Program-made: the position numbers and the translations under genes
The notes under the pieces: generated by a model
What the model was told of the DNA's origin: nothing
Databases searched by the model: none
The model's input: the letters and a program-made list of their open reading frames with translations, nothing else
NCBI RefSeq assembly: GCF_008326425.1
Contig: NZ_AP018929.1
Span: 1,006,875 to 1,070,874, forward strand
DNA: 64,000 nucleotides
Source of the DNA: Sulfuracidifex tepidarius
Lineage (GTDB): Archaea > Thermoproteota > Thermoprotei_A > Sulfolobales > Sulfolobaceae
Direction: 5' to 3'
Shown here: positions 50,155 through 59,602 of the stretch, in pieces
Layout of the letters: each line of letters opens with the position of its first letter
Position numbering within the stretch: position 1 is the first letter of the stretch

Positions 50155-51471
50155 ATGAAAGTTTACTTAGTAGAACATGCCATAGGCTCGTTTGCCTTTG
50201 ACGAGAATGGACAGCTTAAGGACTTCGTGGTTAATTCCAAGGATATAGGAAAGATCATTTCAATTCTCAATGACAACGAGAAGGGAATTCCCTTCCCCTC
50301 TTCAGTAGAGCTCCTGAAAAAGCTCAACCCTTCCGAGGTAATAGTTGAAAACGAAGCAGAAATTCCTCAACTTCAAGGAATGGGATATAGAACGACGTTT
50401 AAGCCTCATCACCTTGGAGCCAAAGAGTTCAGGGAATCCATGGTAAAATATGCGTTAGAGTCCAAGTTCGCAGAGAAGGAGGAGGAGGTCTACTCTTTCC
50501 TTTATCAGCTTTCAATGGAGTACACCAGGAGCAAACTAAGGGGTGCGTCGCAGAGGAGAGATTTGTTAGCGATTCAAGCGATCAGGGCTATAGACGATAT
50601 TGACAAGACAATTAATCTGTTTTCAGAGAGGCTGAGGGAATGGTACAGCTTACATTTCCCTGAGTTAGATAGGTTAATAGAAGATCATCTTCAATATTCT
50701 AAGATCATCTCCACTTTAGGGTACAGAGACAACATAACCCTAGAAGGGCTAAAGGAAATAGGACTTAATGAATCTAAGGCTTCAAAGGTATACGAAGCAG
50801 CAAAGAAGAGCATAGGAGCTGATATATCTGATGATGATTTGAAGGCAATAAAGATGCTTTCGGACAACATTCTAGAAAAGTACAAGATTAGGGATAACTT
50901 GGCTAACTACCTTGAGGAAGTTATGGGAGAGGTAGCTCCTAACATCAACGCGTTGGTTGGAGCAACGTTAGGAGCAAGGCTTCTGAGCATAGCCGGCAGT
51001 CTTCAGGAGCTAGCTAAGATGCCCGCAAGTACAATCCAAGTTTTAGGCGCAGAAAAAGCCTTATTCAGAGCTTTGCGTAGCGGAAGTAGACCACCTAAAC
51101 ACGGTGTGATATTTCAGTACCAAAGCATTCATATGTCTCCCAGATGGCAGAGAGGAAAGATAGCAAGAGCGTTAGCTGCGAAGCTCGCCATAGCATCGAG
51201 GATAGACGCGTTCAGCGGTAGATACGTTGGAAATCAGCTTGTTGAGTCCCTAAACAAGAGAATAGAGGAAATAAAAACGAAATATGCTCAACCTCCAGCC
51301 AGACCAGCAAAGGAACAGGACGTGGAAAGGGCACAAAGGGGAGAGATGAGAGAGAAGAGAGGAGGAGAGAAAGGAAGATGGAAGAAAGGCAGAAAGGACG
51401 AAAAATACAGAGGAGGAAATAAGGGTAAATGGAAGAGAAATAAAAAGGGCGGAAAGAACAAAGAGAAATAA
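50155..51471 (+). CDS. nop5: C/D box RNP core protein Nop5 (Nop56/58 homologue)
   Basis: It scaffolds the C/D sRNP, linking fibrillarin to L7Ae and guide RNA. The N-terminal domain (about 1-120) binds fibrillarin. A coiled coil follows, and the NOP domain contains [18 protein letters not shown] and the [12 protein letters not shown] motif. The last ~60 residues are a Lys/Arg/Gly/Glu tail. 438 aa. A TATA-like CTTAAAAG near 50126-50133 indicates a leaderless mRNA. The stop codon lies inside a 28-bp tandem duplication. Confidence 0.94.
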   Translation: MKVYLVEHAIGSFAFDENGQLKDFVVNSKDIGKIISILNDNEKGIPFPSSVELLKKLNPSEVIVENEAEIPQLQGMGYRTTFKPHHLGAKEFRESMVKYALESKFAEKEEEVYSFLYQLSMEYTRSKLRGASQRRDLLAIQAIRAIDDIDKTINLFSERLREWYSLHFPELDRLIEDHLQYSKIISTLGYRDNITLEGLKEIGLNESKASKVYEAAKKSIGADISDDDLKAIKMLSDNILEKYKIRDNLANYLEEVMGEVAPNINALVGATLGARLLSIAGSLQELAKMPASTIQVLGAEKALFRALRSGSRPPKHGVIFQYQSIHMSPRWQRGKIARALAAKLAIASRIDAFSGRYVGNQLVESLNKRIEEIKTKYAQPPARPAKEQDVERAQRGEMREKRGGEKGRWKKGRKDEKYRGGNKGKWKRNKKGGKNKEK

Positions 51472-51490
51472 AAAGGGCGGAAAGAACAAA
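51435..51490 (+). repeat. 28-bp tandem duplication at the 3' end of nop5
   Basis: Two exact adjoining copies (51435-51462 and 51463-51490), each beginning GAGAAATAAAAAGGGCGG. Because 28 is not a multiple of 3, the second copy is read in a new frame and supplies the nop5 stop (GAG AAA TAA). Confidence 0.9.
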
Positions 51491-51521
51491 GTAAAAGTAT
51501 GGAAAAAGATAGGTGGTTACA

Positions 51522-52220
51522 TTGTCAGAAGTGTTTGAAGTGAAAGAAACTAAAATGGAAAATGTTTTCCAGTGTCTGTTTAATGATGGCTCAGAGAGGC
51601 TCTGCACAAAGAATATGGCAGTAGGTTCTAACGTTTACGGGGAGAGGTTGGTCAAGTATCAAGGTGTTGAATACAGGGAATGGAACGCTTTTCGCAGTAA
51701 GCTAGCAGGGGCAATTATGAAAGGTCTGAAGGAGAACCCTGTAAAGAAGGGCATAAAAGTGCTTTATCTAGGGGCAGCATCAGGGACTACCCCTAGTCAT
51801 ATTTCAGATATAATTGAAGAGAAAGGTAAGGTATACAGCGTTGAGTTCTCCCCCAGAGTAGTAAGGGAGTTGATACTCGTTGCCCAGAAGAGACCTAACA
51901 TGTTCCCGATACTTGCTGACGCAAGGTTTCCGCAGAACTACAGAAGTCTCGTAGAGGACGCTGATGTGTTATACGTTGACATAGCCCAACCGAATCAGAC
52001 TGATATAGCGGTATATAATGCCGAGTTCTTCCTGAAGCACAAAGGATATATGCTTCTAGCCATAAAAGCGAGAAGCATTGACGTGACTAAGGATCCCAAG
52101 GAAATATACAAAACAGAATTGGAGAAGATTGAAAAGGCAGGATTTGTTGCAGAGCAGGTAATAAACCTAGATCCTTACGATAAAGATCATTCTATGTTTA
52201 TAGCCAAGTATGAGAGATAG
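51522..52220 (+). CDS. flpA: fibrillarin-like rRNA/tRNA 2'-O-methyltransferase
   Basis: The methyltransferase of the C/D sRNP. The SAM-binding motif [18 protein letters not shown] is at about residues 77-94, followed by YSVEFSPR and [13 protein letters not shown]. Length about 232 aa. TTG 51522 is preferred over GTG 51513 because AGGTGG lies just upstream of TTG and the Sulfolobus protein starts MSEV. It follows nop5, its partner, on the same strand. Confidence 0.94.
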   Translation: MSEVFEVKETKMENVFQCLFNDGSERLCTKNMAVGSNVYGERLVKYQGVEYREWNAFRSKLAGAIMKGLKENPVKKGIKVLYLGAASGTTPSHISDIIEEKGKVYSVEFSPRVVRELILVAQKRPNMFPILADARFPQNYRSLVEDADVLYVDIAQPNQTDIAVYNAEFFLKHKGYMLLAIKARSIDVTKDPKEIYKTELEKIEKAGFVAEQVINLDPYDKDHSMFIAKYER

Positions 52221-52222
52221 CC

Positions 52223-52621
52223 TTGATAGACAAAATTTTTGATCTGGGCTTTAAAGACATCTTCAATTCCCTTCCTAAGGAGTTTGTAACTATAACAGAT
52301 GCAGTAAAGGGGAAGAACACAATTCTATTGGGTAACGGTATACCTCACACTATGAAGGAAAGCGAAGTAACTGCTTTATCGTCTAAAATACCGGTTTACA
52401 TGTGGTCCATGGTAAAAATACCGTTTTTGGTTGTTAAAACTACTAATGTAGGTGAATACTTAGTTTCTGGTTCAGAGTGGCAGAAAAAGGCAATTTCAAT
52501 ATTAGTAGGAAGAGAAACAGATTTTTTGTCAACAGTAGATGTTGAAGAACTTATAAGGGGGTATAAATCTATAATATTTATAAGTTTAACTAACTCATTA
52601 ATCCATTTAGATGAAGAATAG
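52223..52621 (+). CDS. UPF0216 (DUF61) family protein
   Basis: A 132-aa protein, TTG start, 2 nt after the fibrillarin stop codon. The pattern LPKEFVTITDAVKGK...GIPHTMKESEV...IPFLVVKTTNVGEYLVSGSEW follows archaeal UPF0216/DUF61. The function of that family is unknown. The position in a cluster with fibrillarin and Trm1 hints at RNA metabolism. Confidence 0.7.
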   Translation: MIDKIFDLGFKDIFNSLPKEFVTITDAVKGKNTILLGNGIPHTMKESEVTALSSKIPVYMWSMVKIPFLVVKTTNVGEYLVSGSEWQKKAISILVGRETDFLSTVDVEELIRGYKSIIFISLTNSLIHLDEE

Positions 52622-52633
52622 AGGAGATCAGCC

Positions 52634-53527
52634 TTGACGTTTGACCTTCAAGATATATTAGAACTATTAGCTAGCAGAGACTATAAGTTTAGCGTTATAA
52701 CTTACCCAGACACAAACAGAAGGTCGATAGACATAGTAGTGGAAGGTAGAAATAGAAAGTTCTTACTGAGAGTCCCTTCAGAGAGGGCTGGGAAGGATGA
52801 ACTTAAGGATCTGAAGAAGATAGCTTCAGCTACAGACTCCACAGCCATGATCGTAACCGAGGACGCTGAGGACGACATAGTAAATAGAATAGATAGAGTT
52901 TACGGCGTCTCCCCGTATGCCTTAGAGAGGGCATTAGAAGGAGAAAAATTGTATATCTATAAGACTAGAGGAGGAATTTTCATTAAAATTAAACACGACT
53001 TATTGAAGGAAAAAAGGGAGGAAATGGGTATAAGCATAGGAGAGCTAGCTAAGTCTCTAGGAGTGTCGAGACAAGCTATTTACGATTATGAAAAAGGAGA
53101 TTCAGATGTGACAGTTGAAGTGGCTGAGAAAATGCTAGAAATTTTCGGTGATGACATAATAGGGAATGTTTTCGATGAGATTTGCCATCACGAACTGCAA
53201 GATGACGACGTTAGTACTCATGATAATACGAAAGCTAAGATATCAATATCTTTGAGGAAGAAAGGATTTAACGTAATAAACCTGAAACTCGCACCTGCTG
53301 ACGTTATAGCGACAACCGACAAGAAAAGGTTGATCATATCAATAGAACCTAAGGATAGCAACAAAGCATTCAAGAAATTTTATGACGCAAAGAAACTGAC
53401 ACTCCACGTAAATGGGGAGCTAGTAGTACTGACTAAAACTAGCAAGGTTTTAGCTGAAAGCAGGCTAGAAGGATTCAAAACTACCTCCAATGTAGAGCTA
53501 GACGATGTCATTGATGAAGAAGATTGA
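52634..53527 (+). CDS. archaeal HTH-type regulator (COG1395)
   Basis: A 297-aa protein. The N-terminal ~115 residues are a nuclease-fold-like domain. An XRE-type helix-turn-helix at about 125-180 (ISIGELAKSLGVSRQAIYDYEKG) follows. The C-terminal ~100 residues repeat the alpha/beta style. This is the conserved archaeal COG1395 family, whose target genes are not known. It overlaps trm1 by 23 bp. Confidence 0.8.
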   Translation: MTFDLQDILELLASRDYKFSVITYPDTNRRSIDIVVEGRNRKFLLRVPSERAGKDELKDLKKIASATDSTAMIVTEDAEDDIVNRIDRVYGVSPYALERALEGEKLYIYKTRGGIFIKIKHDLLKEKREEMGISIGELAKSLGVSRQAIYDYEKGDSDVTVEVAEKMLEIFGDDIIGNVFDEICHHELQDDDVSTHDNTKAKISISLRKKGFNVINLKLAPADVIATTDKKRLIISIEPKDSNKAFKKFYDAKKLTLHVNGELVVLTKTSKVLAESRLEGFKTTSNVELDDVIDEED

Positions 53528-54620
53528 AATAAAGGAAGGTAAGGCTGTGCTTCACATACCTGATCCGAAAGAGTACACAGTTGACGGTAAGTTCGACCCC
53601 GCATGGTCTCCAGTATTTTATAATCCTAGGATGAAACTGAATCGAGACATAAGCGTCGCTGTAGCTAAGGTATTTTCTCCCAAGACCGTGATTGACGCTT
53701 TCTCAGCTTCAGGTGTGAGGGGAATAAGATATGCTCTCGAGTCAGGCGTAGGACATATCATATTTAATGATGTAGATAAAAACGCAGTCGATCTCATAAA
53801 GGAAAACATTGAGCTGAACTCCATACCTTCGTATGAAATCTACAACATGGAAGCTAATGCTCTCTTAGATGTTAAGAGAGGGGTGTTTATAGATATAGAC
53901 CCTTTTGGTTCTCCATCTCCTTTCATCCAAGCATCCATGAGGTCTACTGGCAGACGTGGCTTGATAGGTTTCACGGCTACGGATCTCTCTCCTCTGGAGG
54001 GTAGTTCTCCCAAGGCATGTATGAGGAAATATGGAGCAACAAACAAAAGGAAGCTGAGCTTCTCCAAGGAGGTTGGAATAAGGATACTTATAGGCAGAAT
54101 AGCTAAGGACGCTGCAGTAGAGGAGAAAGGGATTTTCCCCGTTCTTAGTTTCTATCACGGTCACTTTTTCAGAGTCTTCGTGAGGGTAGAGGAAGGAGCC
54201 ACAAAGGCAGACAATTCTCTTGAGAAGATGGGTTTTGTTGCAGAGTGTGAGAGGTGCGGTTACCATAAATTCTCCTCAGACCCGTGCGATCTAAGGAGGT
54301 GTGACTACTGCGGTTGCGAAATGAACGTGGCTGGTCCACTTTGGTTAGGCCAACTTCAAGATAAAAGCTTGCTCCAGCAACTTCATCTTGAAGGCGAGGC
54401 AGAGAAAATAGTATCTAAGATGAGAGCTGAAGCTACAGCCCCACCTTTCTATTACTCATTAGATAAACTCTCGTCTAGATTGAGGTTGAGTGCCGTTCCA
54501 TCAACTAGCGATATAGTTGAGTGTACGTCTGGATTTTATACACATTTCGACCCTAAAGGTATCAAAACAGACCTGAGCTTTGAAAAAGTAATAGAATGTA
54601 TTAAAAAATTTGTAAGGTAA
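53505..54620 (+). CDS. trm1: tRNA (guanine-26 N2)-dimethyltransferase Trm1
   Basis: It dimethylates G26 of tRNAs. Visible features are the N-terminal NPRMKLNRDISV, the SAM motif DAFSASGVRGIRYA, the catalytic-region DIDPFGSPSPF and the C-terminal zinc ribbon CERCGY...CDYCGC. 371 aa. ATG 53514 is an alternative start. Last gene of the nop5-flpA-DUF61-COG1395-trm1 run. Confidence 0.93.
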   Translation: MSLMKKIEIKEGKAVLHIPDPKEYTVDGKFDPAWSPVFYNPRMKLNRDISVAVAKVFSPKTVIDAFSASGVRGIRYALESGVGHIIFNDVDKNAVDLIKENIELNSIPSYEIYNMEANALLDVKRGVFIDIDPFGSPSPFIQASMRSTGRRGLIGFTATDLSPLEGSSPKACMRKYGATNKRKLSFSKEVGIRILIGRIAKDAAVEEKGIFPVLSFYHGHFFRVFVRVEEGATKADNSLEKMGFVAECERCGYHKFSSDPCDLRRCDYCGCEMNVAGPLWLGQLQDKSLLQQLHLEGEAEKIVSKMRAEATAPPFYYSLDKLSSRLRLSAVPSTSDIVECTSGFYTHFDPKGIKTDLSFEKVIECIKKFVR

Positions 54621-54643
54621 TGAATTAATACCAAATGACTAGC

Positions 54644-55027
54644 TTAAGCTCCCCCTATATTGGTAAGCATCCAACCGGATAACTTACCACATGTAGAAGG
54701 GGAGATATGTGTTCCATCTCCACATTTGGAAAGAAGGCCACATCTCATACAAGGTATCTCGTTTACGGTCTCTAGCTTAACGTATAATTTCACTTCACTG
54801 TTTCTCAAAGGAAATAACTTGATTACGTTTTTCCCATTCTCCTTAATTGCCTTCTTAGCAATCACTTTTCTTTCTATTAACTTTTTAACTATGACTGCTA
54901 CATCCCTAGCTGGTATACCTACAGCTCTGGCAAGTTCCTGCTGAGAAATTCCCTTTTCTCCAGTCTCCTTTATCTTCATCCTTACAAGCTCCTCATAATT
55001 TGAGAAATCTGAGCCCATCTTAATCAC
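54644..55027 (-). CDS. tfeB: transcription factor TFE beta subunit (RPC39-like winged helix, Fe-S)
   Basis: About 124-127 aa. A winged helix occupies residues about 15-80 (GISQQELARAVGIPARDVAVIVKKL). The C-terminal four-Cys motif CMRCGLLSKCGDGTHISPSTC (first Cys pair at about 93-96) fits the cubane Fe-S site of archaeal TFE-beta and human RPC39. TFE-beta joins TFE-alpha to help open promoters. Starting at ATG 55018 or GTG 55027. It lies 76 bp from the tfb2 gene on the same strand, in line with Sulfolobus gene order. Confidence 0.8.
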   Translation of the reverse strand: MIKMGSDFSNYEELVRMKIKETGEKGISQQELARAVGIPARDVAVIVKKLIERKVIAKKAIKENGKNVIKLFPLRNSEVKLYVKLETVNEIPCMRCGLLSKCGDGTHISPSTCGKLSGWMLTNIGGA

Positions 55028-55103
55028 TTATGCCCAAAACTAATATTTGTCAATTCTGGCTTATTTACTTTTGGTTAAATGTGAGAAGTTTTTTATCACC
55101 TTT

Positions 55104-55979
55104 TTATATCTTCACTTCAATGTCAAAGTTCCCTATGATATCTTTATATCTGTTTCTGATTGTAACTTCGGTTATTTTCAATGCATCAGCTATCTCCTTT
55201 TGAGTTCTCTTCTTGTCCATCAATGTACTCATGAGATAAACTGCTGCAGCGCTTAGAGCCAAGTATCCTTTTCCGCTCGTCATTCCTTCATCATACATCT
55301 TTTCAACTAATTGTGACGCCTTAGTTGCAACTGGCTGAGGAAGATTAAGCGAACTATTTATTTTAGGTATGTACTCATTTGGTTTTATTTTAGGTCTAAG
55401 TTCAGGAGACGTCTGTTTGATATTTTGGATCTTCTTGAGAGCCTTCCAGAATTCATTTCTATCCACTGAAAACTTAGCTTTGAACTCTTGAAGATGTTGA
55501 GGAATCTTATTTATTTCACACGAATAATAAAGAGCAGCGATGACGAGTACGTTTTTATCTATTCTATTGGTCGCTTTCTCTTTCACAAGTTTCCTTATTA
55601 TAGTAGCTGCGGTGCTCCTAACGTAATCTGGAAGCCCCATTTTGGCGCTTTGTTGGTTCAATATGGAAAGCAACGTTACGAGTTTCTTGTCACCGTTTGA
55701 AACTCTGGTCTTATCTTGAGTCCTTTTCAACGATAATGACTTTCGTTTGTCTTTATATGAGACACCAATGGTAGTTGTTAGCCCTTGGTCATGTATGTTA
55801 TTTGATAGCGGAGACCCAGTCCTTTCCTTGCTCATTCTGTCCTTCTGATTGTAAGCCCTCCACTCCGGTCCTACGTCCACTATTCTCTCTTCTGGAACGT
55901 AACCGCAGTTTACACAGACTACCTGATTCCTGACTGTATCATATATTACTGAGTCTTCTCCGCATACAGGACACTTCAT
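55104..55979 (-). CDS. tfb2: transcription initiation factor TFB (TFB2-like paralogue)
   Basis: A TFIIB homologue that recruits RNA polymerase to TBP-bound promoters. It has an N-terminal zinc ribbon (CPVCG...CVNCG), a B-reader-like segment ([22 protein letters not shown]), and two cyclin folds with a C-terminal helix-turn-helix for BRE contact ([19 protein letters not shown]). 291 aa. The TFB2 label comes from its neighbours gar1 and tfeB; the sequence shows only that it is a TFB. Confidence 0.88.
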   Translation of the reverse strand: MKCPVCGEDSVIYDTVRNQVVCVNCGYVPEERIVDVGPEWRAYNQKDRMSKERTGSPLSNNIHDQGLTTTIGVSYKDKRKSLSLKRTQDKTRVSNGDKKLVTLLSILNQQSAKMGLPDYVRSTAATIIRKLVKEKATNRIDKNVLVIAALYYSCEINKIPQHLQEFKAKFSVDRNEFWKALKKIQNIKQTSPELRPKIKPNEYIPKINSSLNLPQPVATKASQLVEKMYDEGMTSGKGYLALSAAAVYLMSTLMDKKRTQKEIADALKITEVTIRNRYKDIIGNFDIEVKI

Positions 55980-56245
55980 CTTCTCCTCCCCCTCAAAGGT
56001 AATTCGATATACAGCCTATCGCCTTGGTTAATCTCATTGACCTGGAGCACTAATGCGTAAGGCTCGCTTACATTTCCTATTACATCTAAAATTTTACCTA
56101 TCCTATCCCCTTTGTCATTTACTAATGCTTTCCCTATAATATTGAGCCTGGTATAATCATAGCTATTCTTTAATTTTACAATAGATTTGTTCCTTTCTAA
56201 CTTATTATACAAACCATTTGTTTCAATAAGCTTTTCACGTGTCAC
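55976..56245 (-). CDS. gar1: H/ACA RNP protein Gar1
   Basis: A beta-barrel component of pseudouridylation sRNPs. The core reads [20 protein letters not shown] and later [10 protein letters not shown], then GDRLYIELP. The frame is open to ATG 56284, but that codon lies inside a TATA box (TATATATATAAACG), so the leaderless-type GTG 56245, about 31 nt downstream of its centre, is more likely; this gives 89 aa. It overlaps tfb2 by 4 bp, the usual archaeal gar1-tfb pairing. Confidence 0.82.
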   Translation of the reverse strand: MTREKLIETNGLYNKLERNKSIVKLKNSYDYTRLNIIGKALVNDKGDRIGKILDVIGNVSEPYALVLQVNEINQGDRLYIELPLRGRRR

Positions 56246-56284
56246 ATTTACTCTTGTGCTGTAAGTACGTTTATATATATACAA

Positions 56285-56499
56285 AATAATACCAACGTTA
56301 TTTAGGTCGGTGTAAGAAATGAGTTTACGTTAGAGTTCCGATAGTTTCATAGAATATGGGAAGAATTATTAGTAAGTGTTCTTTTTAAATGATAGTTGTG
56401 GAATTCCCCTATCAATCAAGAGAACGGTCTAACTAGTTATATAAAAACATCATGTATCACATTTTAGAGAAATAGCTATTTATACAAAGAAGGATAATT
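56285..56499. promoter_or_regulatory. divergent promoter region with two palindromes
   Basis: Between gar1 and the coiled-coil gene. TAACTAGTTA (56430-56439) overlaps an AT-rich TATA-like stretch (TTATATAAAA). AAATAGCTATTT (56470-56481) overlaps the TATA box TATTTATAC (56477-56485) that best fits the coiled-coil gene. Both palindromes are perfect. No ORF is supported. Confidence 0.5.
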
Positions 56500-57438
56500 A
56501 TGCCCTATAACATGTCTTCACTTCCGAAGGCCGAAGAGGACGAAATTTCCCTCAAGAGATCTCAGCTAAGGGATGAGATAACAAAGCTAAAAGAAGAAAG
56601 AGTTAAGTTAGTGAAACAATTTGATTCGTTAAGAGACAGGAGAACCGAACTTATAGAAAAAGTAAAACAACTAAGGACACAGATAGAAACAGTCAGAGGG
56701 GAGTTCAAGGTAAAATTAGATCAACTTAACAAGTTGAAAGAAAAGAAAGATTCTGTTTTTAAAGAAATTCAGGGTATGAGAAAACAGCTGGATGAGGCCA
56801 AGAAATCCTCTACCCAGCAACAGCCTGGTCTCAGACCAGAAGTCCTGAGAAGAAGAATTAAGGAATTAGAGTGGAGAGTTGAGACTTCCTCTCTTCCTTT
56901 AGATGAGGAAAAAAGAATAATTCAGAAGATAGCAGAGCTTGAGAAGAAATTAGCAGAAGTAAAGAAAACGGTTAAAGTTAGAGAGAAAGGTACAGTAAGC
57001 AGGGCAGAATACTTAGCAAAAAAGGTAGAGTTGTCCGCTGTCAAGGAAGACATTTCAAAGGTTGTGGCAGAACTAAACGAGAAAAAGAGAATCCTGTCCT
57101 CTTTGAAAGAGGAGCGTGATAAGATCTCGAAGGAAATTGACGACATAAACAAAAAGATGGACGAAGTATCTAACTCAATAAAACAACTTAATCAGCAAAT
57201 AACTGAAAAATATAACGAACTAGACTCATACAATGCTAAGAGTAGACGCATGGCAGAGCAGTCTAGACAAGAGAACATTACTAGAATGGGAGAAAACGAG
57301 AAGGAGATCTTAGAGAAGAAGAGGAAGGATGTAGAGGAGAAGTTAAAGCAAAAGAAGAGACTTACGTTCGAAGAACTTTATATACTTTACGGGGATGTAG
57401 ATAGGAACAATGGCAAAGATAATAGTAATATACATTGA
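56500..57438 (+). CDS. long coiled-coil protein (COG1340-like)
   Basis: A 312-aa protein, nearly all coiled coil from about residue 12 to 290, interrupted near 95-125. It resembles the archaeal COG1340 coiled-coil proteins of unknown function. The TATA box at 56477-56485 would start transcription near 56506, making ATG 56512 (MSSLPKAEED) the better start. It overlaps the DUF373 gene by 29 bp, a pairing that suggests a shared membrane-linked role. Confidence 0.75.
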   Translation: MPYNMSSLPKAEEDEISLKRSQLRDEITKLKEERVKLVKQFDSLRDRRTELIEKVKQLRTQIETVRGEFKVKLDQLNKLKEKKDSVFKEIQGMRKQLDEAKKSSTQQQPGLRPEVLRRRIKELEWRVETSSLPLDEEKRIIQKIAELEKKLAEVKKTVKVREKGTVSRAEYLAKKVELSAVKEDISKVVAELNEKKRILSSLKEERDKISKEIDDINKKMDEVSNSIKQLNQQITEKYNELDSYNAKSRRMAEQSRQENITRMGENEKEILEKKRKDVEEKLKQKKRLTFEELYILYGDVDRNNGKDNSNIH

Positions 57439-58459
57439 CATAGATGACGATTTAGGAGAGATAGGTATAGAAACTCCTGTAATAGGAGAGAATGCAGTAA
57501 AAAGTGCCATAGAAACTGCCTCGGAGTACATGGTCTACGACTCTGATTTCAATTCCATGGTTGCAGCTTATAACACGTATAAGCGATTGAAGAAACAGGG
57601 GGAAGACGTAGAAATAGTTTTTATAGCGGGTTCTAAGAAGAGCGAGTTAGAGGCACAACTGGCTTTCTCTACCAAAATAGACGATGTTATAGAGAAGATT
57701 CGTCCAACAGAAGCCATAGTAGTGTATGATAGCCCAGAGGACGCCAAAGCCATCCCGATAGTACAGTCGAGGTTAAAGGTCTCAGCTATTCAACAAGTAA
57801 TAGTAGAGCAACACAGAGGGGTAGAAGAGACCTATATGTTGATAGGCAGATACCTGAAAAGAGCTTTTTCTGAAGAAAAATTTTCAAGAATATTCCTCGG
57901 CGTCCCAGGTCTGATTTTCGTATTAGTTGGAATTTTCTCCCTACTTAACCTATCGTATTATATAGGTCCAGTAATTTTGGCTACTATAGGCGTAGCAATG
58001 ATCATAAGAGGCCTCAGGATAGATGAGGAAATAGAGAAATGGTGGGAGAACTCAGTCATCATGGTCATAACTTCGGTCATTTCTATAATATCTGCGATAA
58101 TAGGAGTGGTGAGCTTAGATCTAGAGATACAAAGCGTGAAGATTTCTACATTTAGTCAAGGTTTAGACTTAGTTTTGGGTACTTTGCTACCTTACTTCAC
58201 TTTCGCTATAGTAGTTCTCTTTAGCGGAAAAGCCATATCAAAGGCGATCTCCAGAGACATAAGAGTCTGGCACGACCTCATCAAAGTAGTCTCAACTATA
58301 TTTATGTATTATATTATCTTTGATTTCCTAGACGAAATAGGAAGGAATCAGTTCCTTGGAACCGAGACATTATTTACTCTTGTAGTATCTTCAGCAGTCA
58401 TAATTTCATCTTACATAGCACTTAGTTTCGTAGAAAGATATAAAATCACTAAAACATGA
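57410..58459 (+). CDS. DUF373 family membrane protein
   Basis: A 349-aa protein. The first ~165 residues are a soluble alpha/beta domain (IIVIYIDIDDDLGEIG). It is followed by about five hydrophobic membrane segments (about 168-340), with loops rich in basic residues. DUF373 is a widespread archaeal family of unknown function. It overlaps the coiled-coil gene upstream by 29 bp. Confidence 0.8.
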   Translation: MAKIIVIYIDIDDDLGEIGIETPVIGENAVKSAIETASEYMVYDSDFNSMVAAYNTYKRLKKQGEDVEIVFIAGSKKSELEAQLAFSTKIDDVIEKIRPTEAIVVYDSPEDAKAIPIVQSRLKVSAIQQVIVEQHRGVEETYMLIGRYLKRAFSEEKFSRIFLGVPGLIFVLVGIFSLLNLSYYIGPVILATIGVAMIIRGLRIDEEIEKWWENSVIMVITSVISIISAIIGVVSLDLEIQSVKISTFSQGLDLVLGTLLPYFTFAIVVLFSGKAISKAISRDIRVWHDLIKVVSTIFMYYIIFDFLDEIGRNQFLGTETLFTLVVSSAVIISSYIALSFVERYKITKT

Positions 58460-58479
58460 GAGAAATAAAATTTGAATTT

Positions 58480-58701
58480 CTATTTAAGCAGTTTCTCTTT
58501 CACTTCAAGAGGTAAGTCGTCAACTTTAACTATTGTTGCGTTCCTAGGAGGCTTCTCTTTCCTTGAATTAAGGAGTATGTACTTCTCAGGTGAGTTATAG
58601 TCCTTGGATTTAAACGATCTAGCTTTCACATAAAATTTAGTTTCTTTTTCATTAGTACCTTTTTTTACTTCTATATAGATAATTTTATCGTGCTTGAGCA
58701 T
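58480..58701 (-). CDS. small basic hypothetical protein
   Basis: About 73 aa from ATG 58701, rich in Lys (KHDKIIYIEVKKGTNEKET). The open frame runs on to 58809 but would then cover the start of the divergent kinase gene, so the shorter version is chosen. No family recognised. It ends 20 nt from the convergent DUF373 stop. Confidence 0.5.
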   Translation of the reverse strand: MLKHDKIIYIEVKKGTNEKETKFYVKARSFKSKDYNSPEKYILLNSRKEKPPRNATIVKVDDLPLEVKEKLLK

Positions 58702-58741
58702 AGCAACCAAACTTATGATCGAAGAAGTCTCTTTAATTTTT

Positions 58742-59602
58742 ATGTATTTGCTAATAGACGCAGGCGGAACATCAACAAAGGCTTTTCTACATGATGGAGG
58801 AGGCATCATATCACAGTACAGAGGCCCTCCAGGGAGTGTTGCAACTGTAGGACTGGAGAGATCAGTCGAATCGATAGAGGAAGTTATAAGACATTATGGG
58901 GGCAGAAGGTTCGATGCAATTGCGATAGCCCTAGCTGGTACTGACGTACAGGAAAACCTACGTAAGGCCAGAACGGTTCTAAGAAGCAGGCTGAGAAAGT
59001 ATGCACCCAAAATCAACGTGGAACATGACGCCCACGTGGTACTTCTTTCAAATGCGGACATGGGATGTTCCGCGATCTTAGGTACAGGGAGCATAGTTTA
59101 CTGCTTTGATGGGAAAAGGAGAGTAATAAGAGGCGATAGAGGGTGGTTAGTCGGAGACCCATGCTCAGGTTTCTATTTCGGAAGGGAGTATTTAAGGGCA
59201 ATCCTATATCAGTTTCAGGGAATGAAGAGGAGAAGTTGTATGTTATTGAACTCAGGCTTTAGAAATGAGGACGAACTTGTTAAGTTCCTTTATGAAAACT
59301 CGTGCAATCAGGACAAGATAGCTGCATTCTCAAGTAAATTGTTTTCGTGCATAGATAAAGACGAACAGGCCAAGTATATTCTTTACAAGGGACTAAATCA
59401 AGAATGGGAAGCTATTAAGTCCGCCTTAAAGTCTTCTGGGCAGAATTCTCTATACTATTTCGGAGGACTTCTAGCATCAGCTACCTTTGAGAGTAGTTTC
59501 GTAGATTTTATTACAAAGAAAGCCAGAGAATACAGAATAGATGTAAAAATTAAGAAAAGTAATGAAATAATCGATGGCCTTTTAAGGTTGTTACAATTCT
59601 AA
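58742..59602 (+). CDS. BadF/N-acetylglucosamine kinase-like ATPase
   Basis: About 286 aa in the ASKHA (actin-like) fold. The N-terminal phosphate-1 loop is [14 protein letters not shown], phosphate-2 is [13 protein letters not shown], and the [18 protein letters not shown] region is like that of sugar kinases. ATG 58742 is chosen because IDAGGT should be near the N-terminus; the outer start at 58694 would overlap the divergent gene. The substrate is probably a sugar or amino sugar. Its end overlaps tbp by 12 bp. Confidence 0.78.
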   Translation: MYLLIDAGGTSTKAFLHDGGGIISQYRGPPGSVATVGLERSVESIEEVIRHYGGRRFDAIAIALAGTDVQENLRKARTVLRSRLRKYAPKINVEHDAHVVLLSNADMGCSAILGTGSIVYCFDGKRRVIRGDRGWLVGDPCSGFYFGREYLRAILYQFQGMKRRSCMLLNSGFRNEDELVKFLYENSCNQDKIAAFSSKLFSCIDKDEQAKYILYKGLNQEWEAIKSALKSSGQNSLYYFGGLLASATFESSFVDFITKKAREYRIDVKIKKSNEIIDGLLRLLQF

